Shown here piece after piece: positions 32,031 through 44,132 of a stretch of DNA of 64,000 bases. A program made the position numbers and the translations under genes. How positions within the stretch are numbered: the stretch's first letter is position 1; each line of letters opens with the position of its first letter. Origin of the DNA: Tupaia tana (Eukaryota; Chordata; Mammalia; Scandentia; Tupaiidae); contig JAKSZU010000008.1 in NCBI GenBank assembly GCA_026018925.1, positions 10,519,626-10,583,625 on the forward strand, in the 5' to 3' direction. The notes beneath the pieces are model-generated. The model was not told the DNA's origin. It saw only the letters and a program-made list of their open reading frames with translations, and did not search any database.

Positions 32031-32539
32031 TTAAAAGAAAGAAAAGAAACAGACCACATAAACCTGGAGAGTAGGTGCAGGGGAGAGCGGGGAGGTCCTT
32101 TCAGTGTGTGCACCCAGGTGCCTCTGGGTCTATAGAAGAAAGGTACCTAACCAGTCTGAATGACAAGTGGCAGGGTTACATAAATGAAGTGTTTCAGGAG
32201 AACAAATATCTGTCAGAATCTAGAAAGGTTTCTACCTTCTGACCCAATTCTACCTATTGTACTTTATTTTAATGAAAAAATCAGGTATTGTTTGTTGCCT
32301 TTAGGAAGAGAAACTGGTTGCTGGGAGTCAGGACTGGGATAGAGACTTTTCACTTCATTGAATCATGCGAATGTATGACCTTTTCAGAAAATAAGTATAT
32401 TAATAAAAAAAATTGACCATTGGTTACTAAAAAGCATGTGCAGATGGCATACCCTACAGTTATTTTTTATAAAGTCATGTTTTTCATATGAGTCAAATTA
32501 TATGAGTCATATTATGTGAATATTAAAAATATAGTACAA

Positions 32540-32786
32540 GGGACCAGCAGATGGTGTAATAGTTATGTCACCAGATTCTCATGTAGTTGACTGCGGTTTG
32601 AGTCCTGGACCCATTGACTTGAAACTCATGCCAGGGACATGTAGGTGTGTGCCCAAAATCCCCAGAGGAGAATGTAGAAGGGATTGCAACGTGGTTATCC
32701 CCCATGGGGGGGTGATTTCTTGCTTTTTGTCTCTCTTTATCTCTTTGGTAAACGCATGCATTCTATAGCAGAAATATCTCTTATAG

Positions 32787-32790
<4 letters not shown>
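32540..32790 (+). mobile_element. A-family tRNA SINE
   Basis: GGGACCAGCAGATGGTGTAATAG to CTATAGCAGAAATCTC, followed by a TG/TA microsatellite. Confidence 0.8.

Positions 32791-32838
<48 letters not shown>
32786..32838. repeat. (TG)n(TA)n microsatellite
   Basis: GTGTGTGTG running into about 22 TA units, in the SINE tail. Confidence 0.95.
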
Positions 32839-32839
<1 letters not shown>

Positions 32840-32842
<3 letters not shown>

Positions 32843-33692
32843 AGACTAAATATATGCCATGATCCTAATTTTTAAAGAAAATTTTATTTATGGGCATTAA
32901 GAACAGTTGGAAGTAAATTCACAGTGTCTTAGCATTTTCCATTATTAAATAATAACATTATTTTTCTTTGTGATTTTTTATATTTTCTAAATTTGCCATT
33001 ATGTACATATTTTTATTTCATAATAAAAATGTTTCTGAGGATGTATATATACAGACATTTCCAGTCCAGATGGCAGACTGAGCATATGCATTTATAACCT
33101 ATTTTCTTCCAAAATTCCATTTAAAAGAAAGAGAGGATATAAAAATGTAAAAAAAATACATAATAGTGTTAGAAAAGAAGATGGGGTTGCCAGTGAGGGC
33201 TGACTATTTGGTAAGCCGAGGGATCCTATTTCTAGAAATCAGAGAAAAAAGATACCTTAAGTTCCAAGGCACTGTAGGAATGAGTCATTCTTCCCCACAG
33301 AAACCATGAGTAACTCCAACTCAGTAAACAACACAAAGAGTGAAAATGGGACATTGGGGGGGGGGCACCCAGATGAAATGAGTGTTAACAGTAAAAAAAG
33401 AAAGTATTTAATAAAATATTGGAAAATTGTTTTTGTAAGTTGGGACTAGAAAAGAAAAATAAAATCCCAGAAAGCATAAAGTATTGATATGAGTATATAA
33501 AAATGTACATGTCTTTAAAGAAAAAAATATAAGCAGAGTAGAAGGGTAAGCCAGAGTCTAAGAGAAAATGTTTTTGTGGAAAGAATTAATCATTGCTAAT
33601 GAGCCATAGTATATAGCATTTATATACACCAACTTGAATAGGACAGTAGAAAAAATCGCTAAAGGAATGCACAGGCAATCCATGACAAATAA
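32840..33692 (+). other. probable L1-derived AT-rich sequence
   Basis: A-rich on the plus strand, resembling LINE non-coding sequence and interrupted by the older LTR element. No intact frame was seen. Confidence 0.35.
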
Positions 33693-33696
33693 ACAC

Positions 33697-34163
33697 TGTT
33701 GTGCCCCAGTCACAAAGTTCCCAAAAGACCACCAGGGAGCCATTCCGATGTAAGCACATGAGGGTCGCTTTTATTCAGGCTAAAGCCAGGACTCCCAACC
33801 TCACCTACACAGCAGGTCAGAGTTGAGAGCCCCACATGTTGGTTGGGCTGGGTTTTTATTTGGCTGATGGGGTGGGGAGAGGTTGAGGGGTGCTGAGGAA
33901 TGCACTCAGGCCGCTACACATTGGCTGTAGATTACAGGGAGTGTAGCTGTCTCTGGTATCTCCTTTGTTTCTCTCAGCAAAAAAGTTACTTCAGGTTTCT
34001 GGTATCTCCTTTGTTTCTTTCATTGGTCAGTCCCGGTGGGGTGATGTTCTCATGACTTTTTCTTATGTGACCGGCTGGCCTTCTTGAAATGGCGCTGATC
34101 TAGCAAGGTGGGTTTAACAAAATGGAGTCACCCTGAAAGAAATGGAGTCACTCTGGCCCTTCA
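33697..34163 (-). repeat. 3' LTR of the older element
   Basis: 467 bp, TGTTGTG...CCTTCA. AATAAA on the minus strand lies in the GCTTTTATTCAGG segment (plus-strand reading). It aligns end to end with 40092-40571. Confidence 0.9.
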
Positions 34164-34177
34164 TTTCCCCCTTTCTC
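34164..34177 (-). promoter_or_regulatory. polypurine tract of the older element
   Basis: The minus strand reads AGAAAGGGGGAAA immediately before the 3' LTR. Confidence 0.75.
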
Positions 34178-35164
34178 AAGTACATAGTGGAGCCAATCAT
34201 GGATCCCTGTTATTGAGCTCTATATGGTCCCAGTTAGGGATGGGCTGATTCTATGGTCTCTAGTTGCTGTGCGCAGTTGCTAATGCACAGAAGCGTCTGG
34301 TTGGATGGCTTGGGCCAATGTTCATGGTATGCAGTCACCAGGTTCAAGTACTTACAGGGAGCTGTGATACAACTCTTTTTGATACAATGCAAGCAGTTTA
34401 CAGAAGCAGGACAGCACTTGGTTAGGTACTTATGGAAATAAAATTTCTCAGAAAACAGAAACCATTATCATTTTTCTCTTTGAGTCTCCTCAAATATCTG
34501 TTCAGGACAGTCACCTTGATAGTGCAGCACCTGATATACTGGGCTCTAGGTCCAGAGGCAACTAGCATCTAATATTTAAAGGCCTTTATCCATCTCATGA
34601 GTAAGCAGCCCGTCCTTTCTCCGACCACCTGGTCGTGGAGCTGCCGAGCCACACTCTTGACAATGTCCGACTTGCAGTCAGCCCCTGGAGTGGCTAGAGC
34701 AGGGCTGCCACTCTCTGGTCTCTGAAGCACCATCATAAAGGACCCTCTTGGCCCATCTTTATGGACCAAGGCCCTGGTGAGTCCATGGAAGCAGTCCTCT
34801 TGGCTCTGGTGTGACAGACTCACAGGTTAACTTTACAACTGTGTGAAGCCCCTTCTAGACTAGTTGGAGGGGCTCCTCTCTTTTAGTTGTTTCACTGTAT
34901 ATAACATTTAAAGATAGCACAACCAGCTCCAGAACACTAACTTGATCAATTCTTGTAACTTTTTCTCAGACATTTGTAACATAACTCAAACATTCAACAA
35001 CATGCTTCACATCTTTAAGTTTCTGTCTCCTTTTACTCCCGTTTTGATATAGACATTCTATTTTCAGACAAAAACTCACTATACAAAATCCCTTCATTAT
35101 AAAAACTTTTTCTTTTAATCTTTTCCATTAGAACTACATTTTTATAGCCAAAACCCTTCTTTTA

Positions 35165-35436
35165 GATTTTTTTTTTTTTTTTGGAGAGGTTTTTGCGATA
35201 GGGCGCATGAGTTCACCAGATAGACAGAGAGAGAGACAGAGAGACAGAAAGTGAGAAATCACCCCCCAGGGGAGATGGCCACGCCACAATCCCTTCTCCT
35301 CTGTTCTCCTCTCGGGTTCTTGGGCACGCACGCACATGCGCCCGGTGTGAGTTTAAGCCACCGGGTCTGGGACACGAACCGTGGTCGACTACATGGGAGT
35401 CCAGCGACATAGCCATTACGCTAACTGCTGGTCCCA
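35165..35436 (-). mobile_element. A-family tRNA SINE nested in the older LTR element
   Basis: Near-consensus copy with CpG-rich head (GGACACGAACCGTGGTCGAC) ending GCTAACTGCTGGTCCC. AGATTTTTTT flanks both sides. Confidence 0.85.
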
Positions 35437-38400
35437 GATTTTTTTGTTTTTATCTTTACAAGTTTATAATTAACAATTGCCTTAATCCAACAGACAATTT
35501 CAATTATAAACATTTACTTCATTTACATTTATTTAATTTTATCTAATTACTTATTTTAGGTCTTTTTTTTTTTAAGAAAAGCAAAAGAAAGCTTTACATT
35601 AGCTAGCTTCATGTCATCTAGAGACTGAACTATTAGACACCATAGATTTTCCCAATGTTCCCTAAGTTTTTTTCTTTTCCTCTGGGATTTGATTCCTAAG
35701 GGAGCCTTGCCTGAGGGTTTTAGGTTCACTTGTGTATGAGCAACACATGTTGAGGCCCAAAGTATTATTTTATTTTATTTTATTTTTCTCTTCTCCAGAG
35801 TTTAGGAGGAGGAGGACAGAATCTGGAGTGGCTACAAGAACATTTAGTTGGTGATAGAGATGTCTCCCCTCTGACTGGATCTTCTAATTTTCTCTCTTGT
35901 CACAGGCTCAGCCGACCTGTTTACTACTATTTGTTCTTATTTATTTTTTTTATGAGTGTACTTTTGGAAACAATCTTAACCTCTGATTTAGACAGAAATT
36001 AATCTTAGTCACTTTAAAGGTTATCTGAGGCTTGTCCAGTGTTGTCAGATGTCCAAGGGGTGCCGTTGGGGTCTCGGGCCCCATCAATCCTCAATTTCAA
36101 AGGCAAGCATAGACTCTAGAAGTCCAGAGATCCCTTCAGAACTCAGAGCATTCTGACTTCTCTCTAGTTGCCAACTCCATACTGAGGACAAGGCCCCACT
36201 GGAGGACATGAGGACGCCAGTCATGGGCATTGTTCAGTGCCCGAGCTGCCCACATTGGAAACAGAGCTTCTTCTGAGGCAGAGGCTCTGATCTGGGCCAT
36301 TTCCAGATCCTGCCCTCAGAGTAGTTCCCAGCCTTCAGGATTACCACGAGTGACTACTGGGTGAGAGTTCAATCAAAGGTTAAGGTGCCTTGCCCATTTT
36401 GTTATAACACTTCTCTGAGTAGTTTGGGAGCTTTTCTGATATCTGTTCTGAATTGTCCCTACTCTGAGAAGTGAACCCAAGTTTCCATAGATCCTGCAAG
36501 GAGCGGCAGAGTACTGTCAGGAGGGCAAAGTCCAAAGTCCAGTGGGGGAGAGGATTAACTAAAAGAAAGAGAAGCACAAAAAAGCAAGGGGCTGGGGGAC
36601 AAGGCAGTCTGGATCTCTAGCCTTAACTTGTTTCACCCCATTTTTTTTGAGACTCTTACCCTATTAAGCTGTAAGACAGTAGTTTTTTAGCTTTTGATCC
36701 AGGAAAATAGGCCCAATTTTTAACAACCATGCATATTTATGCTTTTTTTCTTTTACCTTGGGAAATTTGGTGTTTTAAAGGAGCTATTAAGCTTGACATA
36801 CATCTATATTGAGCACATTTTTAATTTTTTTTGGCAACCCTAAATTTTAGCATATGCCAGCAGCTTATGAACATGTACAAACAATAACAAAATTTGTTTA
36901 ACAACTTTCCAATGTAAAACTGAACAATCTTACTAACAGACTCTCTTAATATTTTTTATAAAATGTAAAGACCAAAGTAGGAATAACTAAAGCATGTTAG
37001 CTTAACAACAAGAATTATAAGGAGGACTCAGGGGGAACCAGGCAATAATGTTTCCATGAGTCCATGTTTAACATTGGATTTATATTCCTTCACACCAATT
37101 TTACCTCTTTAATTCAGGTGCATTGCATGGGCTACTTAGTATGTAATTTTGTCAAACATTTTTTTTTTACTTTTCTTTGGTCAATTTTTGCTTAACAGTT
37201 TAGAAAACCAATCAGTTTACATAATTATTAGATTTTTTTTAAAGAAACCTGTACTTGTAAGAGTAAATTTTCTTTTCATCCTCTTTGTGAATTTCCTTAA
37301 GGACATAACATTAGGATTTTAGCCATAGTTAATGCTCTGACAAAAATTCACAACTGACAAAGAAATTTGGCTATATATACCAGTTTAACATAAGAGCCTG
37401 CCATTAACTCCTGAGAATCTCAAATTATTTTGGCACACAATGCATGTATAGGCATACAAGTACATAACATTTATACATATACCTGAAATATAATATCAAG
37501 AAAATTAGAATTACTTAATTTGATAATGCTTTGTATTTTTATCCGACATATAAACAGTAAGCCGGATTGGTTTAACATCTCCCTTTTGGATGTTCCAGGA
37601 TGCCCTCTGTAAGCATCCCAGAGTTACTTTGAGGTCAGAGATCCTCTGTTAGCACTAAAACTAAAGCCAGAACAAGCTAGTCATGAATTCCTTTCCCTAT
37701 TAGATATCTACTATGTAAAATGCAAAACACAACACATAAAGACTAGCTGTTTCATTAAACCAACCAACCATATTAAGATAAACGTGATGTTGCTTGATCA
37801 ATGAAAACCTAGACAAAATATATGTTGGAAATTGTGAGACTTTCACTTATTAATCTTTTTCTTTCATTACACTTGAAGCCTGCTCATTTACTGAAGTTAT
37901 ATGAACTTGAAAAACATTTAAATTAATTTGTATGAGTGCTCTTTTTATAAACTAAATTGAATAGAATTCTTTAAGGCCTTTTTTTCACACAGACATACAA
38001 CATGCAGTACATAACATGACAAATTACATGTATAGGTGCACACACACATCAGGACTATAAGAGCCAATCTCCCTGGGGTTACTTCGACACTAATACTCTC
38101 TCTTTAGAGTAATCCCATTTTTTGAAATCTTTAGTTATACACTCAAGGAAGGTGGGTTTTAACCTTTTGTTGCCTATACCATTAGAGTTTTTACAACACA
38201 AATATTTTTTTATGTTTTTACTCCATTTAAGTGTGATGTTTTTAAAAGGCCCTCTCAGTTTTGGGATGGAGAGTTTGATGCCATAATCACAACTTTCCAC
38301 ACATGCCTCACTGAAATGCTTAAGCTGCATTCTAAGGGACTTCAAAGGAGCTGTTCCAGCCTTTCCTGAATTCTAAAAAGGCAAGTATGCTCTTTGGTCA

Positions 38401-38649
38401 GGATGTACCCTGGGGCATTCCAGGACCCTCTTGCCTCTACCCATACCTCCTATGGTCACAAGGCAGTTTTCAGCAATAGTACTGTGACTGTAGGGATCAT
38501 CAGTTTTGAAGAACTCCTTGATCAATATTCCATTACTCGGTGTCCTCAAGTGAGGAGGAGGAGGGATGGAACCAAATGATGTTTTCCAAGAGGGTGCAGA
38601 GGAAAGAATTAAAACGGCAGAAGAAACAAAAGGAACCCATACAAAAATC

Positions 38650-39180
38650 CTAAGATATCCAGGGACTTAAACCCTGATTTTCCAGGGACTCAAACCCTGT
38701 CAGGGACTCATTCCTGTGCTGTGGCCATAGCTGTGGGACCACAAACACAGTCACACAGTCATTCGCTCATCATGCACACAAGAGGCTACTACATTCCTTC
38801 CCACCAATCTAAGAGAGTGTGGAGAAAATAAGTACAATGATAGTAAAAGCAGAAGAAACCCATTAAAAAAAAAAGACCCTGAAACTTCCAGGGACTCAAA
38901 CTCTGTCAGGGACTTTAACCCTGATTTCCCACAAACTGTCTAAGGGCTAGGAGGGGGGACTCGAACCCCTTACCATCTAGCCCTCAGATTCCAGCACGTC
39001 TGGTAGAACCTAAGTAGGTTAGGTTCTAACCTACCTAAAACTATGTCTGGTCAGCTGTGAATCCAGCCACTGTGGAGGGACTCAACCCTTCAACCCAGAG
39101 ATTTAATCCCTGTCAGGGACTCTAACCCTAATTTCCTGCAGGTTGGACTTTCAGCGGCCTTCCAGGGACTCAAACCCTGC
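38650..39180 (-). repeat. dispersed GGGACTCAAACCCTG-type motif cluster
   Basis: In plus-strand reading, variants of GGGACTCAAACCCTG recur near 38.66, 38.69, 38.70, 38.89, 38.91, 38.96, 39.08, 39.11 and 39.16 kb, within the 5' third of the older LTR element. The motif has AGGG and CCCT arms that could pair. Spacing is irregular, so this is not a simple tandem repeat. Confidence 0.65.
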
Positions 39181-40071
39181 CTTTTCCGTGGCCAAGCCCT
39201 TACTCACCAGTTTGTCTTCACTGAAGCAGATAGAACAGGACAGGAACACTCAAAGAAAAGCCTCCGGAGGTCTTACAACAAAACGCCACAGACTTTTGGA
39301 GGAGCCGTCAGCGTCTCTTGTCAGCTGCCAACAATCCCAAGAGGAGCTCCAGGGTCTTGGGAAATCCCAGGTGGTGCCTCCCCAGAGCAGTCCGGGATAG
39401 CAGGCAGCCGGGCCAAGTGAGGCCGTTTTCCCTAGGATGCCTCACCCAGGTGCCACACAGGTACGCGATTTCGCTGGGGCCTCTAAATTTTATAATCTGC
39501 TCAGTGAGAAATATGAGGACATCCAGACATAGCCAAATTTATTGGAGTTTATTGATTAAGCCAGGGAGTGAGTTGATGATTTAAAGTGAAGGGGCTTCTG
39601 TTTCGTAACATCTAGACTAAGGTTATGGGCCTTGATTTTAACATCCTTGAAATGGTCCATCATAAGCATCAGAGTGGAAGTCTGAATCTATCCCATTTCC
39701 ATCAGAAAAATGTCCACACCAACAGAGATAAGTAATAAACACACAGACAGGATAAATGCAGCCACTCAGATGCTCTTTACCAAATGAAAAGCGAACCTAA
39801 AGTGGGACAACGACCTCATGCCGTACTGCAGGAGCGACCCACCATTTCCCTTCAGAACAACTAGGGGCACTCTGTCCCCTCCTGGGGGCCGTGGAACGTC
39901 TTCCAGGCCCCTAGATCAGTGGCCTGCCAGTGCGTCCACTAGACCAATTCCAATCTATTAAAGAGTTAGGGCCCTCAGAGACTGAACAGGACACACACAG
40001 AGACAAAGGAAACACACTCACTGGCCGTTATCAGTCAACCCTCGATTTGGGGATCCTGGGAGTCTTGGGGA

Positions 40072-40089
40072 ATCCCGGACAAGCCCCCA
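40072..40089 (-). promoter_or_regulatory. primer binding site of the older element, tRNA-Pro type
   Basis: The minus strand reads TGGGGGCTTGTCCGGGAT, the same 18 bases, including the same C-to-T difference from the classic proline site, as in the young provirus. Confidence 0.85.
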
Positions 40090-40091
40090 AA

Positions 40092-40571
40092 TATTGTGCC
40101 CCAGTCACGAAGTTCCCAAAAGACCACCAGGGAGCTGTTCCAACGTAAGCACGAGGGTCGCTTTTATTCAGGCTTGAGCCAGGACTCCCAATCTCACCGG
40201 CACAGCAGATCAGAGTTGAGAGCCCTGCCTGTTACTTGGGCTGGGTTTTTATTTGGCTGTTGGGAGGGAGGTCGAGGCGTTCTGTGGAATGCACTCGGGT
40301 GGCTACATATTGGCTGTAGATTATAGGGAGTGTAGCTGTTTCAGGGTGTGTAGCTGTCTCTGGTATCTCCTTTGTTTCTCTCAGCAAAATGTTACTTTAG
40401 GTTTCTGGTATCTCCGTTGTTTCTCTCATTGGTCAGTCCCAGTGGGGTGGTGGTCTCATGACTTTTTCTTAAGTGACCAGCTTGCCCCCTTGAAATGATG
40501 CAGATTCTCACCAAGGTGGGTTTAACAAAATGGAGTCGCCCTGAAAAAAATGGAGTCACTCTGGCCCTTCA
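40092..40571 (-). repeat. 5' LTR of the older element
   Basis: 480 bp. The outer TG has mutated to TA in plus-strand reading. It contains an 18-bp duplication (TTTCAGGGTGTGTAGCTG) absent from the other LTR. Confidence 0.9.
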
Positions 40572-40575
40572 ACAC

Positions 40576-40809
40576 AAATAACTGAAAACTTGTGAAAAGA
40601 TGATAAATTTCACCATTATCCAGGAAAAGGCAAATAGGAAAGAAATATCCCTTTCCCTCCATTTATCAATATCTACATATTAAAAAGTTAGGTAAGAATC
40701 CAATATTTGGCATGGTTATGAGAACACAAGCATACTCACACACTGTTGGAATATGAGTTTGTATGTTCTTTATAGACAGCATTCAGCCTGTAGCTATTGT
40801 ACTTTTGTG
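40576..40809 (+). repeat. L1-like 3' sequence
   Basis: CATGGTTATGAGAACACAAGCATACTCACACACTGTTGG resembles LINE 3' regions. It continues after the SINEs at 41.70-41.82 kb (GTAATAGCAAAAAAATTAGAAACTACTTAAA). Confidence 0.5.
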
Positions 40810-41010
40810 TGTATTTATTTCATAAGAGAGAGAGAGAGAGAAAGACAAATGCCCTCAGCAAGATCTCACACCAATGGTCTTGCCCTCAGCTTTCCCACTC
40901 AGTCAGAATCACAGGTGCAGGTGTGCATGCCCTGCATTATACATTGACCTGGGAAACCCAATCTTCCATCTGCATCTAGCATCACAGAGTGGCCTGCTAT
41001 GGTTGGACAA
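40810..41010 (-). mobile_element. C-family SINE, minus strand
   Basis: TATTTATTTCATAAGAGAGAGAGAGAG to CAGAGTGGCCTGCTATGGTTGG. Confidence 0.6.
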
Positions 41011-41032
41011 CCATGGCTGTGTTTATCATGTC

Positions 41033-41085
41033 TTTTTTTTTTTTTTTTTTTAGTTTATTTTATTCATGGAGAAGAGTGAGAGTAA

Positions 41086-41168
<83 letters not shown>

Positions 41169-41345
41169 TTGACTGGGTCTAATCATGCTATGATCCCTTC
41201 CCCAGCTCTCCAGCTCATTGGGATTCTGGGCATGTGCAAGCATTCAGCATGTTTTCAAGCCCACTTAGAGATCTGAACTTGAGGCCAGTCATGTGATTTT
41301 CATCAGGGCAGTTCAAATTGTGACCAACTGCACCACCAAACTGGG
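41033..41345 (-). mobile_element. diverged A-family SINE with (TG)n(AG)n
   Basis: T run, then (TG)18 and (AG)22 at 41084-41164 inside the body, and a degraded head. Confidence 0.6.
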
Positions 41346-41439
41346 TCATAGTGTGCCTTTTGACTGCTATGTTACAACTATGTATCCATCATATAGAAAT
41401 ATTGACACTTGTGCAGATAAAATTTTCTTTGACACTTGT

Positions 41440-41706
41440 TTGTTTGTTTTTGAGAGAGTTTTGCTATAGGGCGTGAGTGCCCACTGGAGAGAAAGAGAGA
41501 GACAGAGGGACAGAAAGTGAGAAATCAACCCCAGGGGTTATGACCACGCTGCAATCCTTTCTCTTCCATTCTCCTCTTGGGATTTTGGGCACACATGCAT
41601 GCACAAGTGCCTGGTATGAGTTTTAAGTCATTGGGTCGGGGACTAGAACTGTGGTTGACTATGTGTGAATCCAGTGACATAACCATTATGTCATCTGCTG
41701 GTTCCA
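41440..41706 (-). mobile_element. A-family tRNA SINE
   Basis: GAGAGAGTTTTGCTATAGGGCGTGAGTGCC to GTCATCTGCTGGTTCC. Confidence 0.8.
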
Positions 41707-42704
41707 ACGCTTGTGTAATAGCAAAAAAATTAGAAACTACTTAAACACACATCTATGCTATGGTGTCCTTATAGAATAGTATTCTCTGAAGCTGATAATA
41801 AAAAATGAAGTTAGAACTAAAGATGTTTCTAGACTTCTAGTAGATTACCTCCTGATCAGCCCATTGTAAATTGAAAATATTATAAGCCAAAAATGTACTT
41901 AATATATCAAACTGAACATCATAGCTGCTTAATCCAGCTTGCCTCAAATGGACTCAGAATACTTATGTTAGCCTATGGGTAGTCAAAACCATCTCATGCA
42001 AAGCCCATTTTATGATGAAGTGTTGGGTAGCTCATGTAATTTATTGAATACCATCCTACTGAAAGAGGAAAACAATACAATCCTTGTTATTTTAATCCAA
42101 AGTCACTATCAGGTTTTTCTTATTTTTATTTTTTATGATTGCCCTGCACTGTTGCAAAGTTGAAAAATCAACTGAAGACTATCTGTGCAGTGTAGGGAAG
42201 CAGGAAGAGATCTCCAGGGTGTGTTAATACTGTATGCAGTTAAATTTATGATTGCAGTCTTGTGTTGCTTAATGATGGGGATACATTTTGGGAAATATGT
42301 TGTTAGGTATTTTGTCATTGTGTGAACATCACAGACTGCACTTACACAGACCTAGGAGGTATATAGCCTACTGCATACCTAGGCAATCTGGTATAGCCTA
42401 CTGCTTCTAGGTTATAAACGTGTGCAGCATATTACTGCACTGGGTACCACAGACACTGAAACAGAGTGGAAAATATTTGTGTATTTAAACATAGAAAAGG
42501 GACAGTAAAGATATCGTATAAGACATGAAGAATGAAATACCATATAGGGCACTTAGCATGATGGAGCTTACAGGACTGGAAGTTGCTTAGGATGCGTCCG
42601 CGAGTAAGTGGCAAGTGAATGTGGAGGTCTAGATGTTACTTTACAGTGTTGTAGACTTTATAAACACTGGACACTTAGGCTTAAATTTATGAAACAAATT
42701 TTCA

Positions 42705-42972
42705 GAGTCTGTAGGTGGCATAGTGGTTAAGGCACTGGATTCTCAATGGCTGACTGGAGTTTGAATCCTGGATCCAGAGGCTTGAAACCACTGGGTGTGT
42801 ATGTGCTTGTGCCCAAAATCCTGAAAATGGAAGAGCCCAAGATCCCAAGAGGAGAATGGAGGAGGAGGGATTGCAGTCTGGCCATCCCCTTGGGGGGTGA
42901 TTTCTCACTTTCCTTCTCTTGCTGTCTCTCCAGAAGTGCATGTACCCTATAACCAAAATCTCTCAAAAAATA
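42705..42972 (+). mobile_element. A/B-family SINE nested in the DNA element
   Basis: GTCTGTAGGTGGCATAGTGGTTAAGG, GTTTGAATCCTGG, duplicated AGAATGGAGG-like segment, and ACCCTATAACCAAAATCTCTC. Confidence 0.75.
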
Positions 42973-43189
42973 TTTTTTTCTTCAATAGAATTGCCTTAGG
43001 TTACTGTAACTTTTTATTTTATACTTTAATTTTTTTTAACCTTTTTCACTTTCATGTTACCACTTGCTTAGCTTAAAACATAAGCACATTGTACAGCTGT
43101 ACAAAAACTTCTTTCTTTCTTTATATCCTTACTCTACATGTTTTTTCCTGTTTATTTTTTTAATTTTCCTGTTAAAAACTTAAACATAG

Positions 43190-43378
43190 GCCCAGCTATG
43201 GGTGGCATGTGCTATTAAGACAGTTTGCTGTGCAGACTGGGACCACATGAGAAGCCCAGCTTTGATTCCCAGTCTGATCTAAAGAACCAGGCATGGTAGT
43301 GCATGTGTGTAGCCCAGCTGCGAGGCTGGGGCAGGAGGGTTGCAACACAACGAGACATTATCTTAAACAAAAAAATCT
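43190..43378 (+). mobile_element. composite tRNA-7SL SINE (D family), plus strand
   Basis: A tRNA-like head (GGGTGGCATGTGCTATTAAG...TTTGATTCCCAGTC) is followed by an Alu/7SL-like body (GGCATGGTAGTGCATGTGTGTAGCCCAGCTGCGAGGCTGGGGCAGGAGGGTTGC...CGAGACATTATCT) and an A-rich tail. Confidence 0.65.
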
Positions 43379-43835
43379 AAGACACATTAGCTTAAGCCTA
43401 CACAGGGTGGAACATTAATATCACTGTCTTCAACCTCCAACCCTTGTCCACTGAAGGGGCCATGATGAACAAAACAGCATGAGATTAAATCATGTGCAAG
43501 ACAAAATAATGTAGTCAAGAGAAACAATATTACACAATGCTGCAAACATAACAAATCAGTAGGAGTTTATTTTGGTATAAAATATTTTTTGAAATCTATA
43601 CATGATTTTTTAATAATGCACATTTTTGGAAGACCCTTCATGCATATTTCTGTATTATTAGACTTTTTGCAAATGTCATATACTTTTTTGTGATAGTTAA
43701 AACAAAAAGATTAAAGATTTAAATATACATCCTTTGTGTTTAAAAAGGACTCATTTTATGAACATACTGACTTTGGGGATTACTTTGAAAAATTGGAGAA
43801 GTCACCAGATGATACATTCAAAATATAGTAGTTTT

Positions 43836-44116
43836 GGGACCAGCAGTTAGCGTAATGGCTATATCGCTGGACTCCCACGTAGTCGAGCACGGTTCGAGTC
43901 CCGGACCCGGTGGCTTAAAACTCACGCCAGGTGTGTGTGCATGCGTGCCCAAGATTCTGAGAGGAGAATGGAGCAGAAGGGATTGCGGCATGGCCATCTC
44001 CCCTGGGGGGTGATTTCTCGCTTTCTATCTCTCTGTCTCTGTCTCTCTTTGTCTGTCTGGCGAGCGCATGCACCCTATAGCAAAAACCTCTCCAAAAAAA
44101 CAAAAAAACAAAAAAC
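43836..44116 (+). mobile_element. A-family tRNA SINE with 16-bp target duplication
   Basis: Near-consensus young copy. AAAATATAGTAGTTTT at 43820-43835 is repeated exactly at 44117-44132. Confidence 0.92.
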
Positions 44117-44132
44117 AAAATATAGTAGTTTT

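Larger units (their letters stand above)
34178..40071 (-). other. interior of the older LTR element
   Basis: Near 34.38-34.43 kb it resembles the sequence beside the 3' LTR of the young provirus (shared TTTACAGAAGCAG..AGCA). Elsewhere I see no viral coding motif. An 84-codon minus-strand frame at 34569-34823 is unrecognised. Confidence 0.5.
33697..40571 (-). mobile_element. older LTR element with non-coding interior
   Basis: 6,875 bp on the minus strand. LTRs are at 40092-40571 (5', 480 bp) and 33697-34163 (3', 467 bp), differing at very roughly one position in ten plus an 18-bp insertion. The 4-bp target duplication ACAC is at 33693-33696 and 40572-40575. The primer binding site is identical to that of the young provirus, and a polypurine tract is present. 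The interior of about 5.9 kb shows no gag, pol or env that I can recognise. It is AT-rich from 34.9 to 38.1 kb and carries one nested SINE. It is either a non-autonomous element or one decayed beyond recognition. Confidence 0.88.
42240..43535. mobile_element. ancient DNA-transposon-like element with two nested SINEs
   Basis: Sequence such as GTGTTGCTTAATGATGGGGATACATTTTGGGAAATATG and GCCTACTGCATACCTAGGCAATCTGGTATAGCC is shared, from memory, with an ancient mammalian interspersed repeat (Tigger/pogo-like, family uncertain). It resumes after 42,972 and 43,378. No transposase frame was seen. Confidence 0.45.

Noticed and set aside
34569..34823. 84-codon frame inside the older LTR element as a viral gene
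   Set aside because: No match to any retroviral domain I know, and no second domain in the same frame.
38640..39180. CRISPR-like array (repeated short motif)
   Set aside because: Spacing is irregular, motif copies are imperfect, and the context is a mammalian LTR element.
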